The translations under genes and the position numbers were made by a program. A stretch of 64,000 bases of DNA from Verpa conica. Its lineage: Eukaryota; Ascomycota; Pezizomycetes; Pezizales; Morchellaceae. Positions 36,057-48,500 of the stretch are shown here, in pieces. The notes beneath the pieces are model-generated. The model was not told where the DNA came from. It saw only the letters and a program-made list of their open reading frames with translations, and made no database searches. Location of the stretch: the NCBI GenBank assembly GCA_033030425.1, contig JAUFSD010000001.1, positions 2,170,001 to 2,234,000 on the forward strand, written 5' to 3'. Positions within the stretch are counted from its first letter, which is position 1. Every line of letters starts with the position of its first letter.

Positions 36057-39000
36057 GTTTTACTTTCCCCATCACTGTAGCTCTCGTAATGATTGGTAAA
36101 TACCGGTATGAAGGTGCATATAAAGCAGCAATCAATCGAGCCGGCTCTTAAGAGCCTTGTGGGGGACAAAAAATGTTTCTTGGGACTCCTTCCTCTCCCG
36201 TTTTTGGCATGGTAGCGCTGTAGTTAGTTGCATGCATCCTGAATAGGAGCATTATTGGGCCCGACTGGTAACCATAGACCAAAACAAACTTGAATCAGCA
36301 ACCTAAGGATCCCTAATTTGGAATTACCGCGGGCAACTGGAAGTCTGGAACAAGTGTGGCTTGCTGTAGGATGTTGATCAAGATTCGGGATTCGGATCAT
36401 GGCCGCACCGCTTGCATTCGCGTGGTAGGCAACGGCGGTAAATGGCTGCATCGAACCTGATCCTGCATGACCTTTGTGCAAACACAGTTAGCTTTGAGTA
36501 TAACGGCCGGCCCTCAACATCAAAACTACCAACAAACCGTCATAATAGAATTTTAAGCGGGCTGGCCACCGACCAACATCTCTAACTACACATATCCATT
36601 CTATAGCTCTGTAGGGGATAGAAATATCGGTATAGACATTCACGTAATCTTAGGGCGAGTAGGCCTTTTACGTATGCAACGCTTAGATTCGGGGTGCATA
36701 CGAGTGCCGCGACTCAAGTACTAGCCCATTAATACTAACTATCTTGATGTTGCTAGCAGTGACTATCATGTTTCTCCTAGCGGTTAAATACTTCCGTATT
36801 CAGTCTTACAGGTGTGGTCCTCTACCAAGTCTTAGAAAATGTTATCGGAAGCGACAGCCGGAGTATCGTACAGGGAAGCCCGATTCCCTCGGTAAGACTC
36901 GCTGTCTGATATACATTTATCTATCTGAGCTAATGATGAAAGAGTCAATAAAAACAGATCAAGTACGTATTACTCTTCTAACAGAATTGTTCCCGGGTAA
37001 CACTGAGTATTAGGTATGAGTAAGATTTCATGAATAAATTCTCAGTAGGTGGACTTCTGAACCCAAAGTCTTTAAAAATATAGACTCGGACACTCATCAA
37101 TATGTGTGTCAATCCTGTGATTGTGACTTCCGCTGTGGACACAACATATGCGAGCTGTTCCCAGGGATTTGGGATAGTCTAAGGGAAAATGCTTTCCGGC
37201 CGTTTGTGGCTTTCGCCCTAGCCTCCTCTGACTCTCTTCCCACTCCCTCTTTTGGGAACTGAGTTCTTGAGAACCTGCACTTACTAGACTTAGTCTATAT
37301 TGAGGGTAGCTGCACACTGATTCCGACATTCCCCTAAGGCTATTCAGGTGTACTCACAACACATATCCCTCTCTGTGGGACCTATTCAACACTCTTGATC
37401 GGCCATGGTGAATCAAGGGGTATCAGCAGCTCACTGATTTTTTTACCAGGTGTCCGTGAACTCGGCAATACATGAGTTGGAATGCACAAATTACCATCCG
37501 TCACGTCACCAAGACATATAATATAATTGCTGGGAGTTACTGAGTTACCTCCTTGAAGAAATTTGGGTGCCTATCTTCCAGTTGCAAGCGTTAATTACAA
37601 GTGGGTCATAGTGTGTCACTCACAGCTAGGTGGTCCGAACTAACTTTGAAACAGTGAAAGAAAAAAAGAAAAAGCCTCCTCTCCTTCAGACAAAAACTTA
37701 ATGTCTTGCACGAAAAGAATATTCACTCGATTAGCACTGGACCAACGGGTTCCCAGGGTTTGATGCCGTTGAGTGTGTCATGTTACATTGGCGAAACAAA
37801 GGCGAACGCACAAACCGGAGAATTACAAGAAAAGCTAATATTCTCCGGGTTGATATTCCCCCCTAACGCTTCTTCATGAGATAGTCGGCAAGATTTAGCC
37901 CATAAACGACGTAATCATGCGCCAAAGCGGTTTTATGCGTTTTATGAAGGGCAAGGGTGTTTGTTTCCTTTTGATTTCTTTGCTTTTTTGCTCTTTCCAA
38001 GTTTTCGCTAGATCATCTTATTTGCTTTTCTTACATTTGGTGACGGGAGACCGGCCCAACTGCCGTGTTTACTCTGTGAGTACAGTCTTGTCATATGATT
38101 TTGTAACTCACCGAAGGGCTGGAATGTGCCTTTTTCCTGAGTGCCTAAGTACATGTAAGTCACATTTGGGTATATACTTATCCGGAGAGAGCTGACGTGG
38201 ATCATGAGTCTCAACCGGATACTGTCGCGCTTTCTATCTCCGGGTCCGAATGATTCGGATGAACCCTTTGGTAGCGAAGCCGATCCTCAATTACCGGCGA
38301 CAAGTGTGTATTGCATGGCCGAGTTCTCTCAGGATGTACGCCTCTAAAATTCTCCTCCAAGACTGCTTGGCACTCTAGGGTATGTCTTGCTTGATGGGGT
38401 ATTAATTCCAAGAATTTCGGTCGGATCACACTTTTATTTTGATATAGCTGCGCATGCCATGGATCTATCGTCACCTGCAGAAAATTTGAAGATCCTATAT
38501 CTCTACCAATAACGATTTCGATCGTATCATAAACCCAGACCACCGATTCTTGTAGTTCTAAAAGAAATGAGCTTCATACGGGTAGCCACTTGGCACGAAA
38601 GAAGAAATTGTGACTTTTGCGTTTGAGACATGCTTTGCACACCGACTGCAAAGTGAGTAATGTTAATAATTTGGGAGATAGCAGTAAAGGAAAATCCTAA
38701 AGTCTAGACCCAATTATCAGATCCCGGGGTAACAATCAACGAGGGATTTGTGAAGTATGTACATATATATTTGGACCTTACCAAACTTGGAATCCAACAT
38801 CCTTGATCAGCAACAACGCTCCTGTCGTGACCCCACGAAAGTGTGATTCCTAAGTAATAGTCATACACCTCTTTTTCTTAGTTAACGGTGTGGAGATGTC
38901 TTAAATGAGGTTGGTATCCGTTTGTTTCAGTCATTTACTTTTGTAGAGCGCTGACAATAGTCGCACTGTTGAAACTATCGTGGGAGACTAGTAACAAGAA

Positions 39001-39971
39001 TTCACACTATTGTCGCGGGGGAAATTCGGATATTGATTTTTGTCTCCGGAGATTGCGGTTGGTGGAAATATAGCAATCACCTGTATGTAAGTTTTTGATG
39101 TCGTGCATCGGGGTATGAGGGATAAGTAACCACATATTTACGAACGAATGATATAGGTGTGTTCTAAGACTTTAAATCAACCAACCCTGTCTGCGGTGTT
39201 ACCTAGTTTCGTTGGCGGCCTATCTTCTGCATACCTGCAGCTATTCCAGGTTCCGAAATATTAGCTCTAAGCCTATGAATTAAGAACAGGATTTACTGGT
39301 TGGAGAAAACCCTCAAGGCTTTGTTATTATCCTTTCTCTTGTATATATCTGACTCCTGCATGGTATCTAGGACTTAGTTAGTTTTTAGAGACCTCTGGTA
39401 GTTATTCTTATCTTATTTATATGTCTTTGAAAGGATTTCCGACTAGAGAAAGTAACTTAATTTGGGCCTTAAAACGCAGTTTAGCTTCGATCAAATCAGT
39501 ACCCATATATATAATATTAAACATAAGAGAGTACAGCAGATATGTTACAACTTAGGCCCCGCATCGAAGAACTCAACTGAGCCTTGAGGCATTTTTCTAA
39601 AAAAGTAAAATAAGGTTCAAGCAATGCCACTAGCTATTGATGGGTCATATTTGCTCCCTGAAGAGCCATGATGCCCCGAGCAGTTAATTACGCTGTACGA
39701 GAAGTTAAGAAGATATCATTTAACCTTCGTATTTGTAGTGGCTATATGAAAGACTTCTATATTTTATATACTTATAGATAAGCTACCTGTCTATGGGTAC
39801 AGTACCAAAAAGAGGGGTAGGATCAGTATGGTGCTCCCGCCAATACGCTAGCGATATGGGGGGGAATACGGTATTTGTGCAGTAATCTGCCTCAAATACT
39901 GGTTTAATTCGGTACTTATGACTAGGTTCTGTGGTGATATGGCGGTGAATTCACTCCGTTTTTTCATACTG

Positions 39972-39991
39972 TATATATATATATATATATA
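39972..39991. repeat. TA dinucleotide repeat
   Basis: Ten TA units in AT-rich intergenic DNA. Confidence 0.9.
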
Positions 39992-42900
39992 CGTATAATT
40001 CACTTCCCCATTATATTAGTTACTAGTTGGGTTGCATGGGTCATACATATGGGCTACAACATATACCGGACTAATTCTCTCTCCTGGAGCTTTGAGGGTA
40101 TGTTTTGAGGGAATTTTGCCTAACTCTCGAGCTACTCTCAAGGTTATTTCTCCATTTTCGGCGATTTGTTGTGGGCTTAGGGACTTAATCATGAACAATG
40201 ACTCGTATTTTTCGAATCTAAATTTTTTTCTAAGTGAATGAATGAATTAATTATAAGTACATGAAGCTTTCCCCCCCTTGTTGACCAAAGTTATGTGTAG
40301 GTAGCTAGGTTAATATTTTTAGGTTACCTTTATGATTTACCTATATTATGGATACAGTTAAGTTAACTGACCCGCAGCTGTTTGAGAATAGGTCGATCAC
40401 GTCATCACAAACTAGAAACTTGTGGAAGATTTATCTATTTATACATAAAAGAAGCTTGATGGTCTTTTACTTGAAGGCTTTGGGGAGAAATCTGCTGTTG
40501 TGATCTTTGTGTGGTAAAATAGATAAATATTTAATATTTATAGGCCATTTATAGTACCAGAACGTTTTAGGTTTTTAACTTAACAAATATATATCTCCAC
40601 AAGAGACTGAGCAACTTTTAACACAGAAGACGAGTCTATAACTGATGTATCACTTTGATCCAGTTCTAAATTTAGCTACCTGAAGCTGGGTCTATGCTAT
40701 GGCGTAGCGCACTGTTGATGCACATAAAAAAGCATATATGGTATAGGATTAATTCAGCACCTGGCTCCTGGGAATTAGACGAACACTGCAGGCGGCTTCA
40801 GCTCATTGATACGAAACATTTTCGGCTAAAATACCTGCGGTGAGTAGGATATCTCTCAGGTGATTGATTCTTGTTATGGCAATTGTTTAATTAACCGGAT
40901 TAAACTTGATCATCGCTGACTTGGGTTCCAGGCTGAAAATCTGCCGATGTAGGTAGTATTTCTAGGTAGTATGAGCTAAAATAAAGAGTTTTATGTTGAA
41001 TCTGTTATAAAGGTCACAATGACTTCCGGCAGCGGCAGCCATCTGTTTGCCTGACTCTAGGGCTCTAAAGATAGAAAGGACCACCGTTAGCTCGCGATTT
41101 TTATTGCTATCTAGGGGATGTTGACCCCCCTCTAGTAATTTCCGATTCAAGAAGACCAGGGACAGCGTGACAGATCGAAGTTGCACGGTCCTTCGGGACT
41201 AATGCTTGTAGGGAGCCAAAAAATAGAGCTGTAGGATCGAATACTCTGGCTATTTATCCCAGAGGAATTATTTGGGGTCACAAGAATGTGGGAGAGTCAC
41301 TACGTAAGTGATTGGATATAGGAGTAAGGGTGGTAAAGAACCCTGAAACTAGAAACAAGGTAGCTGTAAGTTGCAATAGGGTATAATAGAGGATTTGGAA
41401 TTATATTATTTGCATATACGTGTGACTTGTGAGCTATCCCCCACCTTTGATCAATCGGAGTTAGTCCGTCTACCATAGCTTGATATTTGTGTTTGACTTT
41501 GTCACGAGGAGCCTTAACTTAGCTAGGTGGCTTGCTTATAATCCAATACGTATGGGCCCTTGTTCAAGTGCCGGAATATAAGATGCGGTAACGGTATATA
41601 TGTGATATTAATCATATGTACAGCCGCACCCCGCCATGCCGGATCTCAATATGCCGTATCCCTTGCTGTCCTGTACGAAATGCCCTGGCCAAAACATTCC
41701 CTCTGCTGCAAAACAAATTTTCTATCCCGTACGAAATCCTCTGGATTCTTGGCATCCGGCATATCGAGGCGCGACTGTAGTTGCTGCACATTATTCCTAG
41801 TTTTTTCTTAAATTTTTTATACATGCATCAGTCATTGAAATCCCTGTAAATAGCTTTTTATAAAGTTAATCTTCCCGGATGTTGACCTCACAGACCCATC
41901 ATTGGTTTAGGCTGGTAGTGGAAAGTGCGGAGATTAACCTACTGTAGTAAGGTAGGGCCAAGTGGCCTAGGAAAAACAATCAGATCTCATTGTAACTAGG
42001 AAAGGAAGGTCAACAACAACCAGGTGATTGGAACGCGGTACTCCTAGAAATACATGTACTTATCGAAAACAAATTACTGCTATCGTTTCCCCCCCACAAT
42101 ATGAAGTTGCTTGAATGCTTAGGTTACCGGGGAGTACCGTATCTAGTCGATTTAAACTCTTTATGTGGCCTCTTACCAATATAAACAAGGACATGGATCC
42201 ATGCGGGTGCGTTAAAACGCCGTCGTAAGGGTTTCAAGGGCTGGGAGTGACAATTTCCAGCGTATATCACAGCTTATTCATATATACTGGCCTGTGGGGG
42301 GATTATTTACTTTAGCGGAAACATGCTAGAGAAATTGGTTCAATATATATCTACAAACCTCATTACTGCAACTAAATCTATGACAGGAACACGCGAGGAA
42401 AAAGGAATTTATCTCGTTAAGATCTAGAGATTACCAAGATCTCATATATATATACCCCAACCAATTAAGTAGCTTCGCCTCGATCTAGTATACAACATTC
42501 CTTGGCGGAAGAAAGGTAATCACCAGTTAACGTAATTAAATGTACGTTGGCCGATGGGTTTCCTATTTAAGGCTATTTACGGCATAATAGCCCTCCCACC
42601 TAGAAAGTCCACTACGATAGCTAGGCAAACTAGGAGTATCCCGAAGGCCATTCTTTAGTAGTTATAACATACGATTAAAATGCCCGAATTTTTTTTAAAA
42701 AAATTCACTTCGTATTTCTCCGGCCGCCTAAGTTTTGTTTATACGTTAGTAGATTCTTGGGTAGCGCATGGTGTCTCCCTAGCTCGGATGGAATTCCCAA
42801 GGACATGACGATCGGATTACGCCGAATCTGTATGCATCTCGGGGCAAGCTATGATAATTTATGCAGATGAACGACCGGCTGCATACATTCCATAAGGAAC

Positions 42901-43000
42901 CAAACCAAGCGGCTTAACGTCATGACCGCACATTGCACGGATCGCTACAGATACCTTTTTTGAACGTTTCGTTCAAATTTTCCTAACTTAGTTTTGTGCC

Positions 43001-45532
43001 TGGAGAGAAAGTGGGCTAAGTAACCTCACGAAAGTTCGACCTTTTACAACATAGCTACTTGAGTTCGCCTAAACCTGAGGTTTGTTTCGAACTCTGGATT
43101 ATGTCACACACTACTCATTTTGTGTTTTCCGGAGTAAATCGTCCCCGGGTTACCTACCGGTCGCAGGTAAATCGAGAAAATCAGTCAAAAGCCGTTGTCG
43201 ATCCGATTTTCTCCAACGATGGAGCGAGCATGTTGCCGGTTGGACTTGTCCACTAACCGTATGATCAACAGTCAAGTTACTCGTTTTGTAACCGGCCAAG
43301 AGTTTTTCGTATTCTCTTGTCTGTAAAGGTTGGAGCGGCGTGTAGGAGCTAGCCTAGGCGTTGATGTTATCTATTTATATTTGTGTATGATAATATAATC
43401 TAGACGCGCGTGCTCAATCTCCTTAGAAAAAAAAAATTAATGGCGTTTTCCCCCATTAAAAAAACATACGAGTACTCACTTAAAGCCATATCTATTGAGT
43501 GGAAGTTTCTTGTTACAGGTAAAACGTGCCTAGTGCTACTACCAGTGCTGTGGTCTAGCGGAAACGGGAGAACGCATCTCACTAACCGATCGGCGCATAT
43601 TTTTTCCGTTCAACGGTCTATCAACCGGCTTCCCTGCATGAGAGGATAATTTCGAGAAAAAAGAGGCGGTGATTAATGATGCTCTGATCTCAGCAAATGG
43701 ATTGCTTGTACCTCATTTAACACGTTGCAATCTTTCAGAGAAGCTGCCCGAACGTTGATACTTGAGTCAACGCAAGCTAGTGATCCGGATATTAATTTCA
43801 AAGGTCGCGGCACTAAGGGAGGGGGGCTAGAGGTTCGATTGAAAACATAAAGAATTCATGTATGTAAGTAGGTACATGAGTATGTACAATATGATATGGC
43901 TCTTGCCGCCGCCGCGTACTTACTCTGCGATCCACGCAAGATAAACATTCTAAGGGGTGGCTGCATGAAGTGAGAATTTAAAGTGTTGAATGTGATGCGC
44001 ATACTCTACTTGTGTTCTTCTACGATTTACTCAGGAGGATAAAAAAACACGTTTAAAGGTTTTGGCTGAGGTTTTGCGTTGTGACCACTGAGGGGAAGGG
44101 ATTCCTGGCATCTCCCCCCATCGGTGGCCGTTGTATGCCGGCGTCATCCTTTAGCGCCTACTCAACCAAGCCTTCTTCCCGCCGTCTAAAATGCGCCACA
44201 GAAAAAATAAAGGCAAGCTGCCACACCAACTGCAGTGCAATAATCTTGCCCTTGCACATCCGCCCTTGACTGGGTCCTCCTGCTATGGATTCTCGTCCCT
44301 GTTGTTCTCAGGAGCTGATATTATACAGCAATTACAAGTATCTTCTAGGCATGATAGGATATCTTTTGTAACTGGCCGCTTCAGGATTTCATTCGGACCT
44401 TTGGCTCCATCGTGAGCGAATCCCGTTGCCTTCATACAAGATCGGCACATTCTCATTTGGGCTGGTGTCATAGGGGAACGTGCGCGCATTGAGCAATACA
44501 ATCAATACCTACCTCGGCGTGGAGTGCTTAGCTATTTCGCTACACTGTGTAGTCCAGTATTGTATCTGGCCCAGCACTGTACCAGCCCAGTACCGGCCCA
44601 GTATCAGTTGGGTCTCCAGTCTAGTATCAAGTACCAGTCTATACTTGTCTGGCGTTGCTCAGTGCAAGGAAGTGGTGGAGTTCTCAGTCCTTGGCTCCAT
44701 AGCACTAAAGGAGGAGGGTATCAGCACAGCAGGTACATCAAACCTGAAAAGCCTTACAAAAAATCGACTCACATCGGCCCTGTCGTAAACTTCGACACTT
44801 TTGTTGTTGAACGACGGGTGTTCTTTTTCTTTTTCTTTTTCCTCACTTTTCTTTTTCGCCTACCATTTCCTCCTCTATTGGCACAGTACGGGCTGTCCCC
44901 TCGTTTACGCTGGTTGCTAGAAGGGTGGAGACGGGTTCTATGATAAACATTAAACGAGTGACAGAGAAAGATACATAAATCAGGAAAGTAGGACGAGCTA
45001 AAAGCCATCCTCGATTATCGCGGTTGACTGGATGCGACCTCGACAGAGTACATGAGTTGGGTGTCTTAAGGTAAGCGGATCCTGACAGGAGGCAGTGGTG
45101 GTCGCTCACTCACATGCCTGCCGTCTTGCAGTCAACATCCTCATCAATCCCCCTAACCACTTAGCATCTATCGCTGCTCTAAAAAAAGAAAAGAAAGTAG
45201 GAGGAATATCAAATAACAAAAGAGGAGGACGACGCATAAGACGTGGGTAGGGAGATAGGAAGAGAAGGAGAAAAGGAAGAGGGAGAAAGAAAAGAAAAAA
45301 GCATTGGAAGCAGATCATCAAGAGGCACACAAAGATCAGGAGGACCACAAGATCACAGAGGACAAACCGCCAGACGGAACCAGCTAATTAATGCAGCAAT
45401 CGTCCGAACAGGAGTCCCCGACGAAGACGAAACCGCCGTCGCTGTCTCCTGTCGCCCTCCCGCGACTGCTGACAGTTGCAAACTTTACATCAACGATCAG
45501 CTTCCTCCAGCCTTAAGGCTTCTAATCTCGAG
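43001..45532. other. Upstream region of the O-GlcNAc transferase gene
   Basis: No supported gene. Contains an irregular CCAGTA repeat cluster (44553-44640), a T/C-rich tract with TTCTTTTTC units near 44820-44860, and a purine-rich block (45185-45300, GAGAAGG-like) immediately upstream of the OGT leader. An upstream ATG at 45391 opens a 39-codon ORF that stops before the OGT start and is in another frame. Confidence 0.45.
44553..44640. repeat. Irregular CCAGTA/CCCAGTA repeat cluster
   Basis: About seven copies of CCAGTA, CCAGCA, CCCAGTA or CCAGTC spaced by 5-12 nt over 90 bp, about 0.9 kb upstream of the OGT start. May be a cluster of protein-binding sites or a decayed minisatellite. Confidence 0.5.
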
Positions 45533-48500
45533 ATGCTCTCTCACCATTCCTTGCAACGGCAGCTTGATCAGCCGGGGCCTCATTCTGTGGCTGCTTCTGC
45601 CACAAACACCCCTGCATCATCTGCCAACGCTCAGCTCTCGCACCCTTCTCTTCGTAGTTCTTCAACATACGATTCGTTTCAACAATACCAGCCCGCGCAA
45701 CAGCTAGGCTTCGCGCAAGAAGCCATGTCAAACCGTCCATTATATCGAGGTTACTCATCCCCATCGTTAATACCTGTACCGTCCCAGCGTTCCTACCAAG
45801 AAAACCTGCTTCGCCGCAAGACGCCCCAAGGAACGTTGGCCGCTGCATACGATGCAACCCCAATAGAGTGGCCCGCGAGGCCGACAAAACAAATCCTACT
45901 TCCAGTACCACAACCTAATGGACAAAGTTTTCAGCTTGATCAAGGTCCCCGATGGCAAGGCGTTGGCACTCAGGGGAATCAGTCGTGGGAGGGGACACTG
46001 GCGCTGAGGGGAGCCGATATAAATGTGGGGAGTGGTTGTATGGACCACCCAGCGATGTGGTCTACCAATTCCAACAATCAAATACCAGTTAATGACAGCT
46101 TGGACCCGTACGTGCGTGATTTTCTTTTACGACAAGACCAGATGCATCCCATAGCAACAGACAGTATTTATGCTGGTGGAAAACCATATGGTTTTCAGGC
46201 GTTCTATAACCCCATTACCCCGCCAACAGCTTCTTGTGAGGACATTAATGGTTTTATGGATGTCGGGCATTATAATGATGTTCCGAGGGATAGTAATTTT
46301 TATGGCCATTATGGGGCCTGGGGAAATGGTAATGCTGCCCAGAACCAGCTTCCACAAGCACCAGTCTATCAGATAAACTCCATATATACCCCACCCCAAC
46401 AGCTTGATAATGCAAACATTTGGCAACACCAAATTCCCGCAGTGGATTCTGTATCGGTACCCACATTTCCGCAGCATATAGGGTCACACTACGGCCTGCC
46501 TCTCCCACCAGCAGGTACCCCCGAGGCCCAGCTTCAGCACCTCCAGCTTGATCCACAATCCCACGGCCTGGTATCTCAAAATAGGGTAAATCGCGATAAG
46601 GTGTTGACATGGGCCCACGGAGTGTATGTCGACCTCTTAGCGTCAGTTCAAGCGCAGCACCGTCAAGCAGAGGGCCGTGCCCAATCTGGCGAAAGATCAC
46701 GTGGTCAAAATGGATCTTCAAAGTCTAGTCTTTATTCTCGCCCCCCTGTTCAACCTCAAATCAATGGATGGAGGTGTAGTGGCATCCGGTCCCAACCATC
46801 ATTGAGTGGACAAGCTTCGACACAGAATGGAGTATCTGATAGATTTGTCTCGAGTAGAGATGACGGGGATCGGTCAAAACGGGTGCGGCTTAGCCCTGGG
46901 CAAGAGCAAGATCATCCTCGGATTGGGACAACTTCATCTCACTCACAGTTATTGTATAGCAATAATGATGGGCATTCGTTTCTTCGGAACGATGGTGTCA
47001 CAATCCATGATGGAAGTGATGACATAGGTGATAATGGAAATCCTGAGACTTGGAGTGGAGGGTATCAGTATTCTGTAAAAAAACAACCAGTGGAATGTTA
47101 CTCTACTAGTACTTTGCACCGTCCCGTAAGTGGGATTGGAGGGTCTGGGTCTTTCCCAATGAATTTGTCTCCTAGTAACGGATTTGGTCATTTACCAAGT
47201 CAACAGCCACCATCACCTTCGGGTCTGGCTTTGATGGCTTTAGAAATGTTGAATGGGTTCTGTACGGAAAGTGGTTGGACGTGGCTAGATGGAATGCTTT
47301 TGGGGGGGTGTTTGGCATATGTTTGTACCCATCCTATCGTGTTTTAGTTGGCTCCATAGGTACTGACCATTTGTCATAGGGGTTAGGTGATTTAACAAGA
47401 GCTATGGGTTGGTACTTTAGGATATTGGAGGTGGATGAGAAGTAAATCTCACTACTTTGATATGTTTGTTTCGTTGGAAATACTAATATTTCTATAGTCA
47501 TGTCGAGGCGTTGTCAAACCTGGCCGCAACGCTACTTTCACTGGGTCGCCGTGAAGAAGCAGAACGATACTGGCTTCGGGCAGTCAAGAGGAGACCAAGC
47601 TATTTCGAAGCTGTTGAGCATCTTGTTGGGCTTCTATGTGGTGCCCATCGTGGGAAGGAGGCTGTGGACATAATCAACTTCGTAGAGGCATCTCTACGTC
47701 GCCCAGGTCGATTTTGTGCAAGGAACCCAAGTTTTAGCAGTGCCTCGAGCGAGGAGTCAGCCTCTACATCTCAGTCATCTTCAGAACTACATTTTGATTA
47801 TGATGAAGATGATATGAGCCGGTTTACTAGGGCCCACATGACTTATGGATTGAGTGAATTTATGATACCGGCCTCTGAAAATGGGCGCATGCTTGGCCTT
47901 ATACACGCGAAGGGAAATATGCTTTATACACTGGGCGACAACGCTGGAGCTGCGAAAGCATTTGAACAAGCTATCTTGCTCGGCGCAGGTATGCAGAGGG
48001 GTGGTGTTAGGGGTCTGATAAACAGGATTCTTGCTGTTTTAAACGCTTCGATCGATGGTGTTGGCATACCTGAGAATATGGGCATGAATGCTGTGCATGG
48101 ACCCGTCTTGTTAAGTCCAAAAAAGGCTATCTATACCGCCCAACTTGTCTTTCAGCCAAGTGGGGAACTTCCCGGACTACGCGATATCCCCAATGCAGCA
48201 GCTAAGCGAGCAGCAATTTCAACAACCAGCAATTCGCTTTTATCATTAGCAAAGATATTTCAAGACGGTATGTCCTCTGGTAGCAGTTTGGGTGCGCCAA
48301 AATCCTCTGCTGAAGTAAAGGATATCCTGGCACTTTACTATCTTTCCCTCTCACTTCATCCAAGTCCATCAACGGCCAATAATGTTGGAATTCTCCTTGC
48401 TAGCGTTCAGCAGGCCTCACCAAGTCTCACCATACCATCGTCAATCCCACAGATTCTCGGTGTTGGGCTCGGTTCGGGAGTCAGCCTTGCTTTGGAATAT

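Larger units (their letters stand above)
34600..43000. other. AT-rich gene desert
   Basis: No intact gene recognised in 8.4 kb. Contains a GAT microsatellite (34648-34700), a decayed ORF (35870-36056), a perfect 14-bp palindrome GGCTCTTAAGAGCC at 36143-36156, a TA run at 39972-39991, and an A/T palindrome around 42686-42706. The plus ORF at 37917-38195 has a hydrophobic N-terminus, but its composition is simply T-rich. Composition and broken ORFs suggest old, mutated repetitive DNA. Confidence 0.45.

Noticed and set aside
37917..38195. ORF with hydrophobic, signal-peptide-like start
   Set aside because: T-rich stretch produces Phe/Leu runs by composition; remainder shows no secreted-protein features.
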